Shown here piece after piece: positions 56,893 to 64,000 of a stretch of DNA of 64,000 nt. The notes beneath the pieces were generated by a model. It did not search any database and was not told the origin of the DNA. It saw only the letters and a list, made by a program, of their open reading frames with translations. Source of the stretch: Rhizobium ruizarguesonis (GTDB taxonomy: Bacteria; Pseudomonadota; Alphaproteobacteria; Rhizobiales; Rhizobiaceae); contig NZ_PQIG01000072.1 in NCBI RefSeq assembly GCF_012349115.1, positions 1-64,000 on the forward strand, read 5' to 3'. Position numbers and translations under genes: made by a program. Each line of letters begins with the position of its first letter. Position 1 is the stretch's first letter.

Positions 56893-57252
56893 ATGACGCG
56901 ACCTCTTTCCAATGATCTTCGTGAGCGTGTTGTTGCTGCAATCGAAGCCGGTGAGAGCTGCCGGTCGGTTGCGGCGCGGTTCGGTATTGCCGTGTCTTCA
57001 GCGGTAAAGTGGTCGCAGCGTTATCGTTCGAGCGGATCTGTGGCGCCTGGGAAGATGGGCGGCCACCGCAAGCGGGTTCTGGAGCCGCATCGGGCGTTTA
57101 TCGTGGAGCGGATCAACCAGACGCCGCATGTGTCACTGCACAGGTTGAAGGAAGAGCTGGCCGCGCGAGGGGTGAAGGTATCCCACGATACGGTGTGGCA
57201 GTTCCTGCGGCGTGAGGGATTGCGGTTCAAAAAAAACACTGTTCGCCCTTGA
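56893..57252 (+). CDS. IS630 transposase, N-terminal reading frame
   Basis: Encodes about 119 residues from [20 protein letters not shown], including a paired helix-turn-helix ([20 protein letters not shown], then [20 protein letters not shown]), which binds the IS ends. The frame stops at 57252 just after a run of eight A residues (57228-57235), where a ribosomal shift could join it to the catalytic frame. An in-frame extension upstream to 56845 is less likely to be the start. Confidence 0.8.
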   Translation: MTRPLSNDLRERVVAAIEAGESCRSVAARFGIAVSSAVKWSQRYRSSGSVAPGKMGGHRKRVLEPHRAFIVERINQTPHVSLHRLKEELAARGVKVSHDTVWQFLRREGLRFKKNTVRP

Positions 57253-57841
57253 GCAGGCGCGCGCTGACGTCGCGCGACGGCGACAGCGCTGGCGATCCTG
57301 GCAGGCTGGCCTCGATCCAAGACGGCTGGTCTTCATCGATGAAACCTGGATCAAGACCAACATGGCGCCGCTTCGAGGGTGGGGGCCGAAGGGCAAACGC
57401 CTGCGCAGCTTCGCGCCGCACGGACATTGGCGCACCCTGACTTTCCTCGGCGCGTTGCGTTGCGATCGGCTCACCGCACCCTGTGTCTTCGATGGACCAA
57501 TCAACGGTGAGTGCTTTCGCGCCTATGTCGAGCAGCAACTCGTACCGGTGCTCAAACCCGGCGACATCGTCGTGATGGATAATCTCGGCTCCCACAAGTC
57601 GGTCGCCATCCGTCAGATGATCCGCAACGCTGGTGCACGGCTCTGGTACTTGCCGCCATACTCCCCCGACCTCAATCCGATCGAACAGGCTTTCGCCAAA
57701 ATCAAGCACTGGATGCGCCTGGCTCAGAAGCGAACCATCAATGACACCTGGCGCCATATCGGACACCTCGTCACAACCATCGAGCCCAGCGAATGCAGCA
57801 ACTACTTCGCCAATGCCGGATACGCTTCCGTCAAAACCTGA
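57212..57841 (+). CDS. IS630 transposase, catalytic DDE frame
   Basis: Catalytic domain with the DDE triad blocks: [20 protein letters not shown] (first Asp), [16 protein letters not shown] (second Asp) and [20 protein letters not shown] (third acidic residue, Glu). The frame is +1 relative to the N-terminal frame and overlaps it at the A8 run. Homology begins about 57236, so the product is presumably a fusion made by frameshifting; otherwise the element is inactive. Confidence 0.82.
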   Translation: MRDCGSKKTLFALEQARADVARRRQRWRSWQAGLDPRRLVFIDETWIKTNMAPLRGWGPKGKRLRSFAPHGHWRTLTFLGALRCDRLTAPCVFDGPINGECFRAYVEQQLVPVLKPGDIVVMDNLGSHKSVAIRQMIRNAGARLWYLPPYSPDLNPIEQAFAKIKHWMRLAQKRTINDTWRHIGHLVTTIEPSECSNYFANAGYASVKT

Positions 57842-57850
57842 AACGCTCTA

Positions 57851-58209
57851 GAGTAAATTTGCAGAGCATACGGTGTGCGTCAAAGACGCCTAAGGCTCGA
57901 TCAAGCCGCCTCTCAGGCCGCTTTTCGTTGATGGGATCACGTTAGAAAACCATCTCGGCCGATGCTTATCCGCTACCGACCAAATAGGCTTCCACCGCTC
58001 TTACCGTCCCGGGTCTCGGGGGCATGCCTATGGGTTAGTGGCGGCCTGTCAGGGAGTATATCTACTCATTTACGTCACCTAGAAATGATTATAGCTGAAT
58101 TGGTGTCTCCAATAACACTCGCCTCAGTTGGAGCTGGGCCAAGAAGCGGTCCAAACGATTGGATCAGTCCTGGCGTCAAGACAGAAAATCAGCGGAAAGG
58201 GAGAATCAA
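57851..58209. promoter_or_regulatory. rhiA upstream region with rhi box
   Basis: About 360 bases between the IS and rhiA. The rhi box (58050-58071) is CAGGGAGTA-TATC-TACTCATTT: the right arm is identical to that of the rhiI box, and the left arm shares its five inner bases. The box lies 138 bases before the rhiA ATG, so the mRNA leader would be long. No other gene is seen. Confidence 0.68.
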
Positions 58210-58905
58210 ATGTCCTTGCATGTCAGCTACGTAGACAAGGAAATGACGGATCATGCCCGTGCATCACAGCCGGGAAGCGCGGCGCTTGCCCAAGGAACGC
58301 AATATTCGTTATTGTTGAAGAATCAATCGGCGCAACCTTGGACCTTCTATGTCTATCAAAAGATGCCTCAACCTGTTGCCAATGTCTTCTCCTTGGCATG
58401 GTTCTGCTCTCCGTATCAAATTCGGGTTGGCAATCAAATCAAGTTCACTTGGGAGCTCGCCTATAATTTCGTCTGGAGCGACACGGGACAACTGATTCCT
58501 GGCGTGGACTTTTTTGCCTCCGGGGTGGAGGACTGCAGCCCCAGCGGGAAAAACACCACTACTTTTTCATTAAGTGGTGGACCCGGCCTGACCGTGCCGA
58601 TCAAGGCGGATCCTGCAGGATCACTGGTCATCAACGATGCTGGCAATGTGCCAAACAATCGGTTCTCCGTGGGCATCGGCATGTCCGGAACAGGAACTTA
58701 TGTTGTACAAGCGGGCACCAATCTGTTCCACACGTTCACGCCGACTCCGAGCTATTGGATTGCGGCGGGAACGAATGTGTCTATCGGCTCGGTGCTCAGT
58801 ATCGACACGATCACCCAGACCAGTGAAGCCAAGTTTCCCTCTGCCGTCTTCAATCTCGTAGGCGTGCTCCACGAGGACAATACCTGGGATGTCAACCCGG
58901 CTTGA
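58210..58905 (+). CDS. rhiA: rhizosphere-expressed protein RhiA
   Basis: A 231-residue protein of the RhiA family, known as an abundant cytoplasmic protein of R. leguminosarum made in the rhizosphere and under RhiR/RhiI control. The family wording is WTFYVYQKMPQPVANVFSLA, then WFCSPYQIRVGNQI and FVWSDTGQLIPGVDFFASG, plus NRFSVGIGMSGTGTYVVQAG. No signal peptide. GGGAG precedes the ATG at 58210. It begins the rhiABC operon. Its biochemical role is not known. Confidence 0.9.
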   Translation: MSLHVSYVDKEMTDHARASQPGSAALAQGTQYSLLLKNQSAQPWTFYVYQKMPQPVANVFSLAWFCSPYQIRVGNQIKFTWELAYNFVWSDTGQLIPGVDFFASGVEDCSPSGKNTTTFSLSGGPGLTVPIKADPAGSLVINDAGNVPNNRFSVGIGMSGTGTYVVQAGTNLFHTFTPTPSYWIAAGTNVSIGSVLSIDTITQTSEAKFPSAVFNLVGVLHEDNTWDVNPA

Positions 58906-59026
58906 TGGCAAGGTGAATTGGCTTCAGCTCCGCCGGTCAGGTCGGAACTGATGCATGGGAGTGCCTCTTGTTGCTGATAAGTGGCACTCCTTCACTCACA
59001 CATCAATCTTGACCGAGGAACCATAG

Positions 59027-59614
59027 ATGTTTGCAGGGCCTCCAATCGGTGCGGTGTGTTCGTTTGCGGGGCAAGTTGCCCCTATCTCGAGCTCGGTCAA
59101 TACAATCTGGAGCAATACATCCTGCGCGAGCTCTGGCGTGGCTGCGGGTACAAATGCGGAAGCTCCTATCAGCTACATCGAAGCCCAGGGATGGATGCTT
59201 TGCGACGGACGTTATCTTAGGGCAGCCGCCTATCCAGAACTCTACGCCGTTCTCGGCGGACTCTATGGAGAGCGGAATTCTACGGCCGATCTGGAATTTC
59301 GGATTCCAGACTACCGTGGGCTGTTCCTGCGTGGTTTCGATGCCGGTGCCGGTATGGACCCTGACGCGAAACGACGGCTAGATCCAACTGGCAATAATGT
59401 TGCAAATGTTGTTGGATCACTCCAATGCGATGCTCTGCAAGTTCATGCGCATCCCTATGAGATAACGACGCCGGCGGGAATTTCGCAACAGGGCAGTGCC
59501 GCCGGAACTTCCATTTCAAGCAAATCGACAGGCTCACCGGAAAATCCGGCACGCACAGCTCTTGAGACGCGTCCCAAGAACGTGGCCGTGAACTACCTGA
59601 TCAAGTTTCGGTAA
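59027..59614 (+). CDS. rhiB: RhiB, phage tail-collar-like protein
   Basis: A 195-residue protein with a tail-collar-type domain: YIEAQGWMLCDGRYLRAAAY, then PELYAVLGGLYG and FRIPDYRGLFLRGFDAGAG, the pattern of tail-fibre collar proteins. The C-terminal RTALETRPKNVAVNYLIKFR closes the fold. GAGGA lies before the ATG. It is the second gene of the quorum-regulated rhi operon, 121 bases after rhiA. Confidence 0.85.
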   Translation: MFAGPPIGAVCSFAGQVAPISSSVNTIWSNTSCASSGVAAGTNAEAPISYIEAQGWMLCDGRYLRAAAYPELYAVLGGLYGERNSTADLEFRIPDYRGLFLRGFDAGAGMDPDAKRRLDPTGNNVANVVGSLQCDALQVHAHPYEITTPAGISQQGSAAGTSISSKSTGSPENPARTALETRPKNVAVNYLIKFR

Positions 59615-59702
59615 CTTAAGAGGGTCGCAGATCCTTTCATTCGATTCAGAGACATCGGTCCGGAAGCGACATCTTGCCGGCCGGCAAAAGAGGAGAAGCT
59701 TA

Positions 59703-60152
59703 ATGACCGCCACTTTGAGAGCTTTCGGATACCTAGCTGCTTTCGCCCTGACCGTCACCTTCGCGCAGGGAGCCGCGGCTGAGGAGCACCAAAAAGGCAA
59801 GGTCGCGGCGAAGCCCGTAGAAACTGGCGTTGTGATCCGCGGCGTCACGCTTGCCGGCCCGCTTGGAAATCCGGGAACGTCAACCGGGAAAACATGCGAC
59901 TTCAGCGGTGAGCCCGTGGATCCATCCGGACGTTTGGAGGGGGCAAGCGTCAACTGCAGACCAAATGGTAACCTGGCGAATACATTGCCTGGGCTACCTG
60001 CACGCTTTAACGCGTATTGCATGATAAATGCGCCGGTCAAAAGTGCGCGGCTAATCCAAGCTGCCCGACCAGAAAATGCCAGCCACTGCGATCTGTCGGG
60101 GATCACCCCAAAAGACGCGACTGGTCAATTCGGGGGGGCCGTCTGGCGGTAG
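59703..60152 (+). CDS. rhiC: RhiC, exported small protein
   Basis: A 149-residue protein with a Sec signal (LAAFALTVTFAQGAAAEE, cleavage after AAA) and four cysteines in the mature part (TCDFSGEPVDPSGRLEGASV, CRPNG, YCMINA, HCDLSG), which could form two disulfides in the periplasm. GAGGAG precedes the ATG. It is the third rhi operon gene, convergent with rhiR. The function is not known. Confidence 0.8.
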   Translation: MTATLRAFGYLAAFALTVTFAQGAAAEEHQKGKVAAKPVETGVVIRGVTLAGPLGNPGTSTGKTCDFSGEPVDPSGRLEGASVNCRPNGNLANTLPGLPARFNAYCMINAPVKSARLIQAARPENASHCDLSGITPKDATGQFGGAVWR

Positions 60153-60370
60153 GTGGTCATTGGACGACTTCTGAGGAAACAAATTCAAAGCACGTCCTCG
60201 CAGCCACCCAATGGATCCTGTCTGCTCGACCTACCGAAAACTGTGTTGCGCCTGTCTATCAATTCAGGCGCAAATTTAGCTCTGCATTTCAACGGGGCTA
60301 CTATCTGATCGTGATGGCTGTCGTGATCCAATAGGCCCGATCTTTGAAGTGCCCGAAAACTCCATATATT

Positions 60371-61114
60371 TCAGCGAATGATTCTGAGACGAAAGCTTTC
60401 GGCAATCATCTGAGGTGTATTAACCACATTGAGCTTTCGCTGGATGTTCAAAATGACATTTTGGATGGTTCGATGGGATCGTCCGAGAATCGTTGCAATC
60501 TCTATTGCTGTTTTGCCTGCGGCACACCAATGGATGATTTCGCGCTCTCGCGTTGTGATCATGGGTAAGGCCTGAATTTTTCGACTGGCATCATTCCCAA
60601 TTTGGGCGCGGAGCAAGCTGTGCGCGTAAGCCGCCATCACATAGAGCGCGCTTCGGTCGCAGGTTGAGAGCTCTACCTTTTCCGCTCCAAAACTGACAAT
60701 CGATTGAAACCCAGCGGCAGTGTGTAAAGGAACGCTAAAGCCGTCAATCAACTTGAATTCGCGTGCCTCATTCATGACGCGACGGCTCTGCCGATCGAGT
60801 TTTTGATCTCGCAGAGCTTCCGACCAAACAAATGCGTGATCACATGTCTTGCTAAGCTGTACAATGGGGTCGGCGTGGACATAGTTGTTTTCACGATAGC
60901 GATCAAACCACCCGGCGGACCAATTGCCCAAAACGAAATAGGGATCAATTCGCTCCGGAGGCGAGGGGATTCCGGATATCGCGAAATAACTAAACCCGAA
61001 ATATTGTGAAATTTTGCCAAGTAAGAGTAACACATCGTCTTTGCTCTTTGCACTGGCTGACTCTGACAGGAAATCGAACACCAGATTCGAGACCGTTGAG
61101 GATTCTTCCTTCAC
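60371..61114 (-). CDS. rhiR: LuxR-family quorum-sensing regulator RhiR
   Basis: A 247-residue regulator with an N-terminal AHL-binding domain. Conserved signal-pocket residues lie in [20 protein letters not shown] (Trp, Tyr and Asp) and in HAFVWSEAL (Trp). The C-terminal LuxR HTH is at residues about 185-245 ([20 protein letters not shown], then [20 protein letters not shown]). The start is a GTG with GGGAGG five bases upstream. It is convergent with rhiABC. It should bind the rhi boxes upstream of rhiI and rhiA when loaded with AHL. Confidence 0.88.
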   Translation of the reverse strand: MKEESSTVSNLVFDFLSESASAKSKDDVLLLLGKISQYFGFSYFAISGIPSPPERIDPYFVLGNWSAGWFDRYRENNYVHADPIVQLSKTCDHAFVWSEALRDQKLDRQSRRVMNEAREFKLIDGFSVPLHTAAGFQSIVSFGAEKVELSTCDRSALYVMAAYAHSLLRAQIGNDASRKIQALPMITTREREIIHWCAAGKTAIEIATILGRSHRTIQNVILNIQRKLNVVNTPQMIAESFRLRIIR

Positions 61115-61611
61115 GACAACCTCCCGGTTCGGCGCAAGATTAACGTCGTCACATCTAAGCAGTGAGTGCCCAGTTCGGTGGGCGGCTAAACTCTAAAAAC
61201 CATATTAGATACCCTTGATACATACAACCAAAAAGCGCATCTTTCAGGTCAAGTTGGTCGCCCGAATAAACGTGCGCGTTTTCGCCAACGGGATCGTCGT
61301 CGGCAAACCGTTTGGCGCCAGTGCCACCAGCTGGAAAATAAACCAGAATATATTTGTAAATATATTTTTGTATATTTTTCCAATTATTGGTGAACTATCA
61401 ATGCATTACCGTTCTTTTACATAGACTACACGAATATAATATTAAATATATCCTCTGCGTCCCTTGTCTTGAATCACGTATTTGTAGAGAGTCTGCTTAT
61501 GAAGGTGACAACGCTGGAATATTCAACAGGCGAAGGGCTGTCGCAGGGAAGAACGTCCGGGGCTATGGTCCAGGAGGTAGGCTCCGGCACAGCAGGGGAC
61601 AACGCCCCTAT
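61115..61611. other. intergenic, AT-rich region
   Basis: About 500 bases with no supported gene. 61335-61385 is almost pure AT (ATATTTGTAAATATA words). No rhi box was found upstream of rhiR. Confidence 0.35.
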
Positions 61612-61764
61612 GTCCCAAAAAGCGTCGGGTCGACACAAGACCCAACGGACGCGATGCGAAACTTGATCCAGTCGAGCGATCTGGCTCTTCTCATGGAAGC
61701 TCATGATGCCCTCTCCGCGGCTATCGCGGGTCGGGCGGGGTTTGCAGACCTTTGGGCGTCCAGC
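61612..61764 (+). pseudogene. N-terminal fragment of a PEP mutase gene
   Basis: The frame MRNLIQSSDLALLMEAHDAL, then SAAIAGRAGFADLWAS, matches the N-terminus of phosphoenolpyruvate mutases (phosphonopyruvate synthesis), in which EAHNGLSAKIVEEAGFxxIWAS is typical. The homology ends at about 61764, 42 bases before the next gene. Only some 36-50 residues of a normally near-300-residue enzyme remain. Confidence 0.6.
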
Positions 61765-61805
61765 CCAGCACCGGATGTTAGTTTCCGCTCGTTATGGAGT
61801 TATAT

Positions 61806-62456
61806 ATGTCGCTAATTAAAAGAAAAATCTTCTCCGTGGGCGTCTCGATCCTATTGGCATGCGGCGCGTCGGCGGCCGATCTAGCTGACCACAGCGTTCC
61901 GAGCGCCCCCTCTTATGACGCACCGCGAACCTTCTCGTGGGCCGGGGCTTACGCCGGTCTTCACGGAGGTGTCGCGGCCTCCAAATTCAACCCGTTCAAC
62001 AATGATCGCGCCCCAGCGGTGGGCGCTCAGGTAGGTTACAATTTCCAGGCCGGACCAGGCGTTTTCGGCGCAGAACTGGAAGGCTCTTACATGAACAACG
62101 ATGTGCGTGTGCCTGGCGGTAAGGTGGAAAGCCGCTTCCGCGGTGCCGCGAAGGCGAAGGCTGGTCTGGGCTTTGACCGCACTTTCGTCTACGGCACCGC
62201 GGGCGTCACAACGACCGAGTTCGAGGGCCGCCGCCCCGCATCCGGATCGGACAAGTGGAAATCCGGACCGGATAGCTGGAAACAGGGCTACCTCTTCGGC
62301 GGCGGCGTCGAGCACGCGTTTTCGGGCGGCGTGTCGGCAAAGATCGAGTACAACTACGTCATTAACAACGCCGTCCCGACCCCGAGCGCAGGCATCGGCT
62401 CGAAGTCCGACCTCAACGATAATGTAATCAAGGCGGGCCTCAACTTTCGCTTCTGA
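61806..62456 (+). CDS. outer-membrane beta-barrel protein (Omp25/RopB-like)
   Basis: A 216-residue porin-like protein of the alphaproteobacterial Omp25/Omp31 family. A signal peptide ends SILLACGASAAD. The barrel motifs FSWAGAYAGLHGGVAASKFN, QVGYNFQAGPGVFGAELEG, GLGFDRTFVYGTAGVT and the C-terminal VIKAGLNFRF (ending in Phe, the outer-membrane insertion signal) are present. The ATG at 61806 has GGAG in the preceding bases. The gene stands alone between a PEP-mutase fragment and an IS6 fragment. It may be a symbiotic or accessory porin. Confidence 0.85.
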   Translation: MSLIKRKIFSVGVSILLACGASAADLADHSVPSAPSYDAPRTFSWAGAYAGLHGGVAASKFNPFNNDRAPAVGAQVGYNFQAGPGVFGAELEGSYMNNDVRVPGGKVESRFRGAAKAKAGLGFDRTFVYGTAGVTTTEFEGRRPASGSDKWKSGPDSWKQGYLFGGGVEHAFSGGVSAKIEYNYVINNAVPTPSAGIGSKSDLNDNVIKAGLNFRF

Positions 62457-62529
62457 CGAACTCGTCTGAAGCCTTGAGCATGGGCACGAATCAAGGCCCG
62501 TGCGGACAGTTTTCAGACGAGCTGGCCGC

Positions 62530-62920
62530 TGACGGCTTTTCCCATGGGCCATGGCATGCGGTCGGTGATTGCGAATTTGGTTGGCAGAAGGTTTTGTGTG
62601 ATCTGGAACGAAGAGATTGCGAACGGCGGAGAACAGCGAAACAAAATGTTGCAGGCTCCCGATTGATCGGAATCCCTGGCGCATTCGTTCCCGTTTTCGA
62701 AACGGCAGATGCGAGTTCTCCGCCCGGTTGTTCAAGCTCTTGTGTGAGCGATGCTCAACACCCGGCATGACCTGACGTTTTGCCGCTCCATTCGAGCGGA
62801 GCTTGTCAGTGATCATGCGCCTCGGCACCATGCCCTGGTTTTTTAGCAGACGCATCAACAAACGTCTGGCAGCCTTGGTATTGCGGCGAACCTGCACGAT
62901 TTCGTCGAGCACATAGGCTA
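62530..62920 (-). pseudogene. IS6-family transposase fragment
   Basis: The frame YVLDEIVQVRRNTKAARRLL, then DKLRSNGAAKRQVMPGVEHR and NNRAENSHLPFRKRERMRQG, is the C-terminal half of an IS6/IS26-type transposase; the last block contains the catalytic Glu. The N-terminal half is missing and no start or terminal repeats were found. The same frame continues open through the beta-barrel gene on the other strand, but only this part has homology. Confidence 0.75.
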
Positions 62921-63559
62921 TCCTGGATGGCGTAGCTCGGCTGCTCGCAAGACTGTGCGGCAGCAAGCCGTTATCAGCGCGAACGTACCCTTACCGCAGA
63001 GCCCGCATCGAACGGGGAAGGTGGTTCAAGCTATTGTGGCCAACGGACGCGATTGCTGCGGCCAAAGGTACTTCAGCGATATGGTGGCGCGGAGGTAGCG
63101 CCTTCAAGCTACGATGTTGATATCCGCTATGAATTGACCCGGCGCCGGGTCAATTTTAAGTCGACATCGTGTTGCCTGTCCATCTCAATATAACCCAATT
63201 AATTAGTGCCTTGAAATTCTTCTAACGAGCCACCGGTTCGACTCCCTTCAAGACCAGCAGATCAGATCTCAAATGTCAGTTCGAGGGAACGGAGGCACCT
63301 AAGGGGAAATCGTCCGCTTAGACTTTTGGCGGTGGTTCGAATTCCTATAAGACGATTATCTTCAGCACACCGGTTCGTGGCCAATGGCGCGCCGAAGTCA
63401 CGCCACATAGGGCGCCGCGCACGGGCAGCTTAGTTATTATTTTGGCCGCATGCTCGATTTCAGGATCAGAATTCCACAACTGGAAGGAATATTAGCATCC
63501 CGTCGTTATCATTAGTATATTAAATATATAGACTATGACAACAAATGAGGTGTTGCGAA
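62921..63559. other. non-coding stretch, about 640 bases
   Basis: No supported gene. Short tRNA T-arm-like strings occur near 63235 and 63333 but do not pair (see rejected items). 63510-63540 is AT-rich and may serve the next gene. Confidence 0.35.
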
Positions 63560-64000
63560 ATGAAAATTCTGGGTCTATCGGGCAATGTCAAGCAGCCGTC
63601 GCGAACTGCCTCTGTTGTGGAGGCCGTCGTCGTTGCAGCGGCATCGAAGCTGGGCCTCGAAAGCCGAACCATAGAGCTGTTTGACGCTGCTCCCATTCTC
63701 TTCAGGGCGCTTCGATCCGACCAGCTGGATGCCGCGGGGCGTGCGATTATCGACGCCGTCGAGGCGGCTGATGTCCTGGTTGTCGGGTCGCCGGTCTACC
63801 GGGCATCGTATGCCGGCGCTCTCAAACATCTTTTCGATCTTGTTGACTACCGCGCACTGACCGGCAAGCGGGTTATTCTAGCTGCCACAGGCGGCACGCC
63901 GCTGCACGGTTTGATGATTGAACATCAGTTGCGCCCGCTGTTCGGCTTCTTCAACGCGCTGACGCTGCCGACTGCTATTTACGCCACAGAAATCGATTTC
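63560..64000 (+). CDS. NADPH-dependent FMN reductase (SsuE/MsuE-like), 5' part
   Basis: At least 147 residues; the gene runs off the window. It starts MKILGLSGNVKQPSRTASVV, the flavodoxin-like FMN-phosphate loop, and has VLVVGSPVYRASYAGALKHL, the family signature, followed by GKRVILAATGGTPLHGLMIE. Such reductases supply FMNH2 to two-component sulfonate monooxygenases (SsuD, MsuD). GAGG lies nine bases before the ATG. An upper-case assignment to ssuE or msuE is not possible without the neighbours. Confidence 0.87.
   Translation, partial: MKILGLSGNVKQPSRTASVVEAVVVAAASKLGLESRTIELFDAAPILFRALRSDQLDAAGRAIIDAVEAADVLVVGSPVYRASYAGALKHLFDLVDYRALTGKRVILAATGGTPLHGLMIEHQLRPLFGFFNALTLPTAIYATEIDF

Larger units (their letters stand above)
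56802..57848 (+). mobile_element. IS630-family insertion sequence
   Basis: About 1.05 kb bounded by TA dinucleotides (56800-56801 and 57849-57850), as expected for IS630/Tc1-type insertion at TA. The ends are imperfect inverted repeats beginning GAGCGT (left GAGCGTATCCGGATTT; right end, reversed, GAGCGTTTCAGGTTTT). It encodes a transposase in two frames. It lies in the space between rhiI and rhiA, leaving both predicted rhi boxes intact. Confidence 0.85.

Noticed and set aside
61881..62529. Long minus-strand frame opposite the beta-barrel gene
   Set aside because: Only the part at 62530-62920 has homology (IS6 transposase); the rest is an open shadow.
63222..63350. Two tRNA T-arm-like strings (GGTTCGACTCC and GGTTCGAATTCC)
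   Set aside because: The flanking bases do not form the T stem, and no acceptor or anticodon arm could be built, so neither a tRNA nor an att site is supported.

Overview
The window looks like DNA of a legume-nodulating alphaproteobacterium (Rhizobiaceae/Phyllobacteriaceae). Evidence: an alphaproteobacterial-type icd at the left edge, a complete hup/hyp uptake-hydrogenase cluster in the Rhizobium leguminosarum gene order, an R. leguminosarum-type rhi quorum-sensing cluster, sigma-54 promoters and many decayed insertion sequences. I do not assign a species. The hydrogenase block is GC-rich and tightly packed; the right half (about 36-64 kb) is lower in GC, loosely packed and full of gene fragments, as in a symbiosis plasmid or island.

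Layout. 1-0.6 kb: 3' end of icd. 0.66-1.5 kb: decayed IS1182-type transposase. 1.5-7.5 kb: an ABC importer operon of the iron/polyamine type (binding protein, ATPase, fused double permease, sugar-phosphate isomerase-like TIM barrel) divergent from a ROK regulator. 7.6-14.8 kb: a sugar ABC importer operon (binding protein, two permeases, Gfo/Idh/MocA dehydrogenase, ATPase) divergent from a second ROK regulator, with a palindromic operator between them. 15-18.4 kb: a chemoreceptor, a 2-hydroxychromene-2-carboxylate isomerase-like protein and an SDR protein.

18.4-36 kb: hupSLCDEFGHIJK-hypABFCDE-hypX, all apparently intact, then hoxA, broken by three frameshifts and cut off by IS630 debris. hupS has a sigma-54 promoter with an IHF site. 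A second, consensus sigma-54 promoter precedes hupG. An FNR-type box lies inside hypA ahead of hypB. With hoxA dead, expression is most simply explained by NifA and FnrN, that is, symbiotic and low-oxygen control.

37-55 kb: accessory cargo. A third ROK regulator; a DegT aminotransferase, HAD phosphatase and GNAT set; a secreted glycerophosphodiesterase-like protein and an unknown secreted partner; a GntR regulator; decayed copies of a DegT gene and an M20 peptidase; and a nitrilase, sulfite-oxidase-like, RidA, LysR and class V aminotransferase group.

53.9-61.1 kb: the part I consider most interesting. rhiI (AHL synthase), rhiABC and rhiR form a quorum-sensing locus. Two nearly matching palindromes, one before rhiI and one before rhiA, are the likely RhiR sites. 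Next to rhiI lies an unlisted 52-codon gene, a hairpin, and an asparagine-synthetase homologue that lacks the glutaminase Cys-2. This is the layout of a ribosomally made, modified peptide (lasso-cyclase-like) system, but without a recognisable leader protease. An IS630 element with TA target sites sits between rhiI and rhiA. The right end has a PEP-mutase fragment, an outer-membrane beta-barrel gene, an IS6 transposase fragment and the start of an FMN reductase gene.
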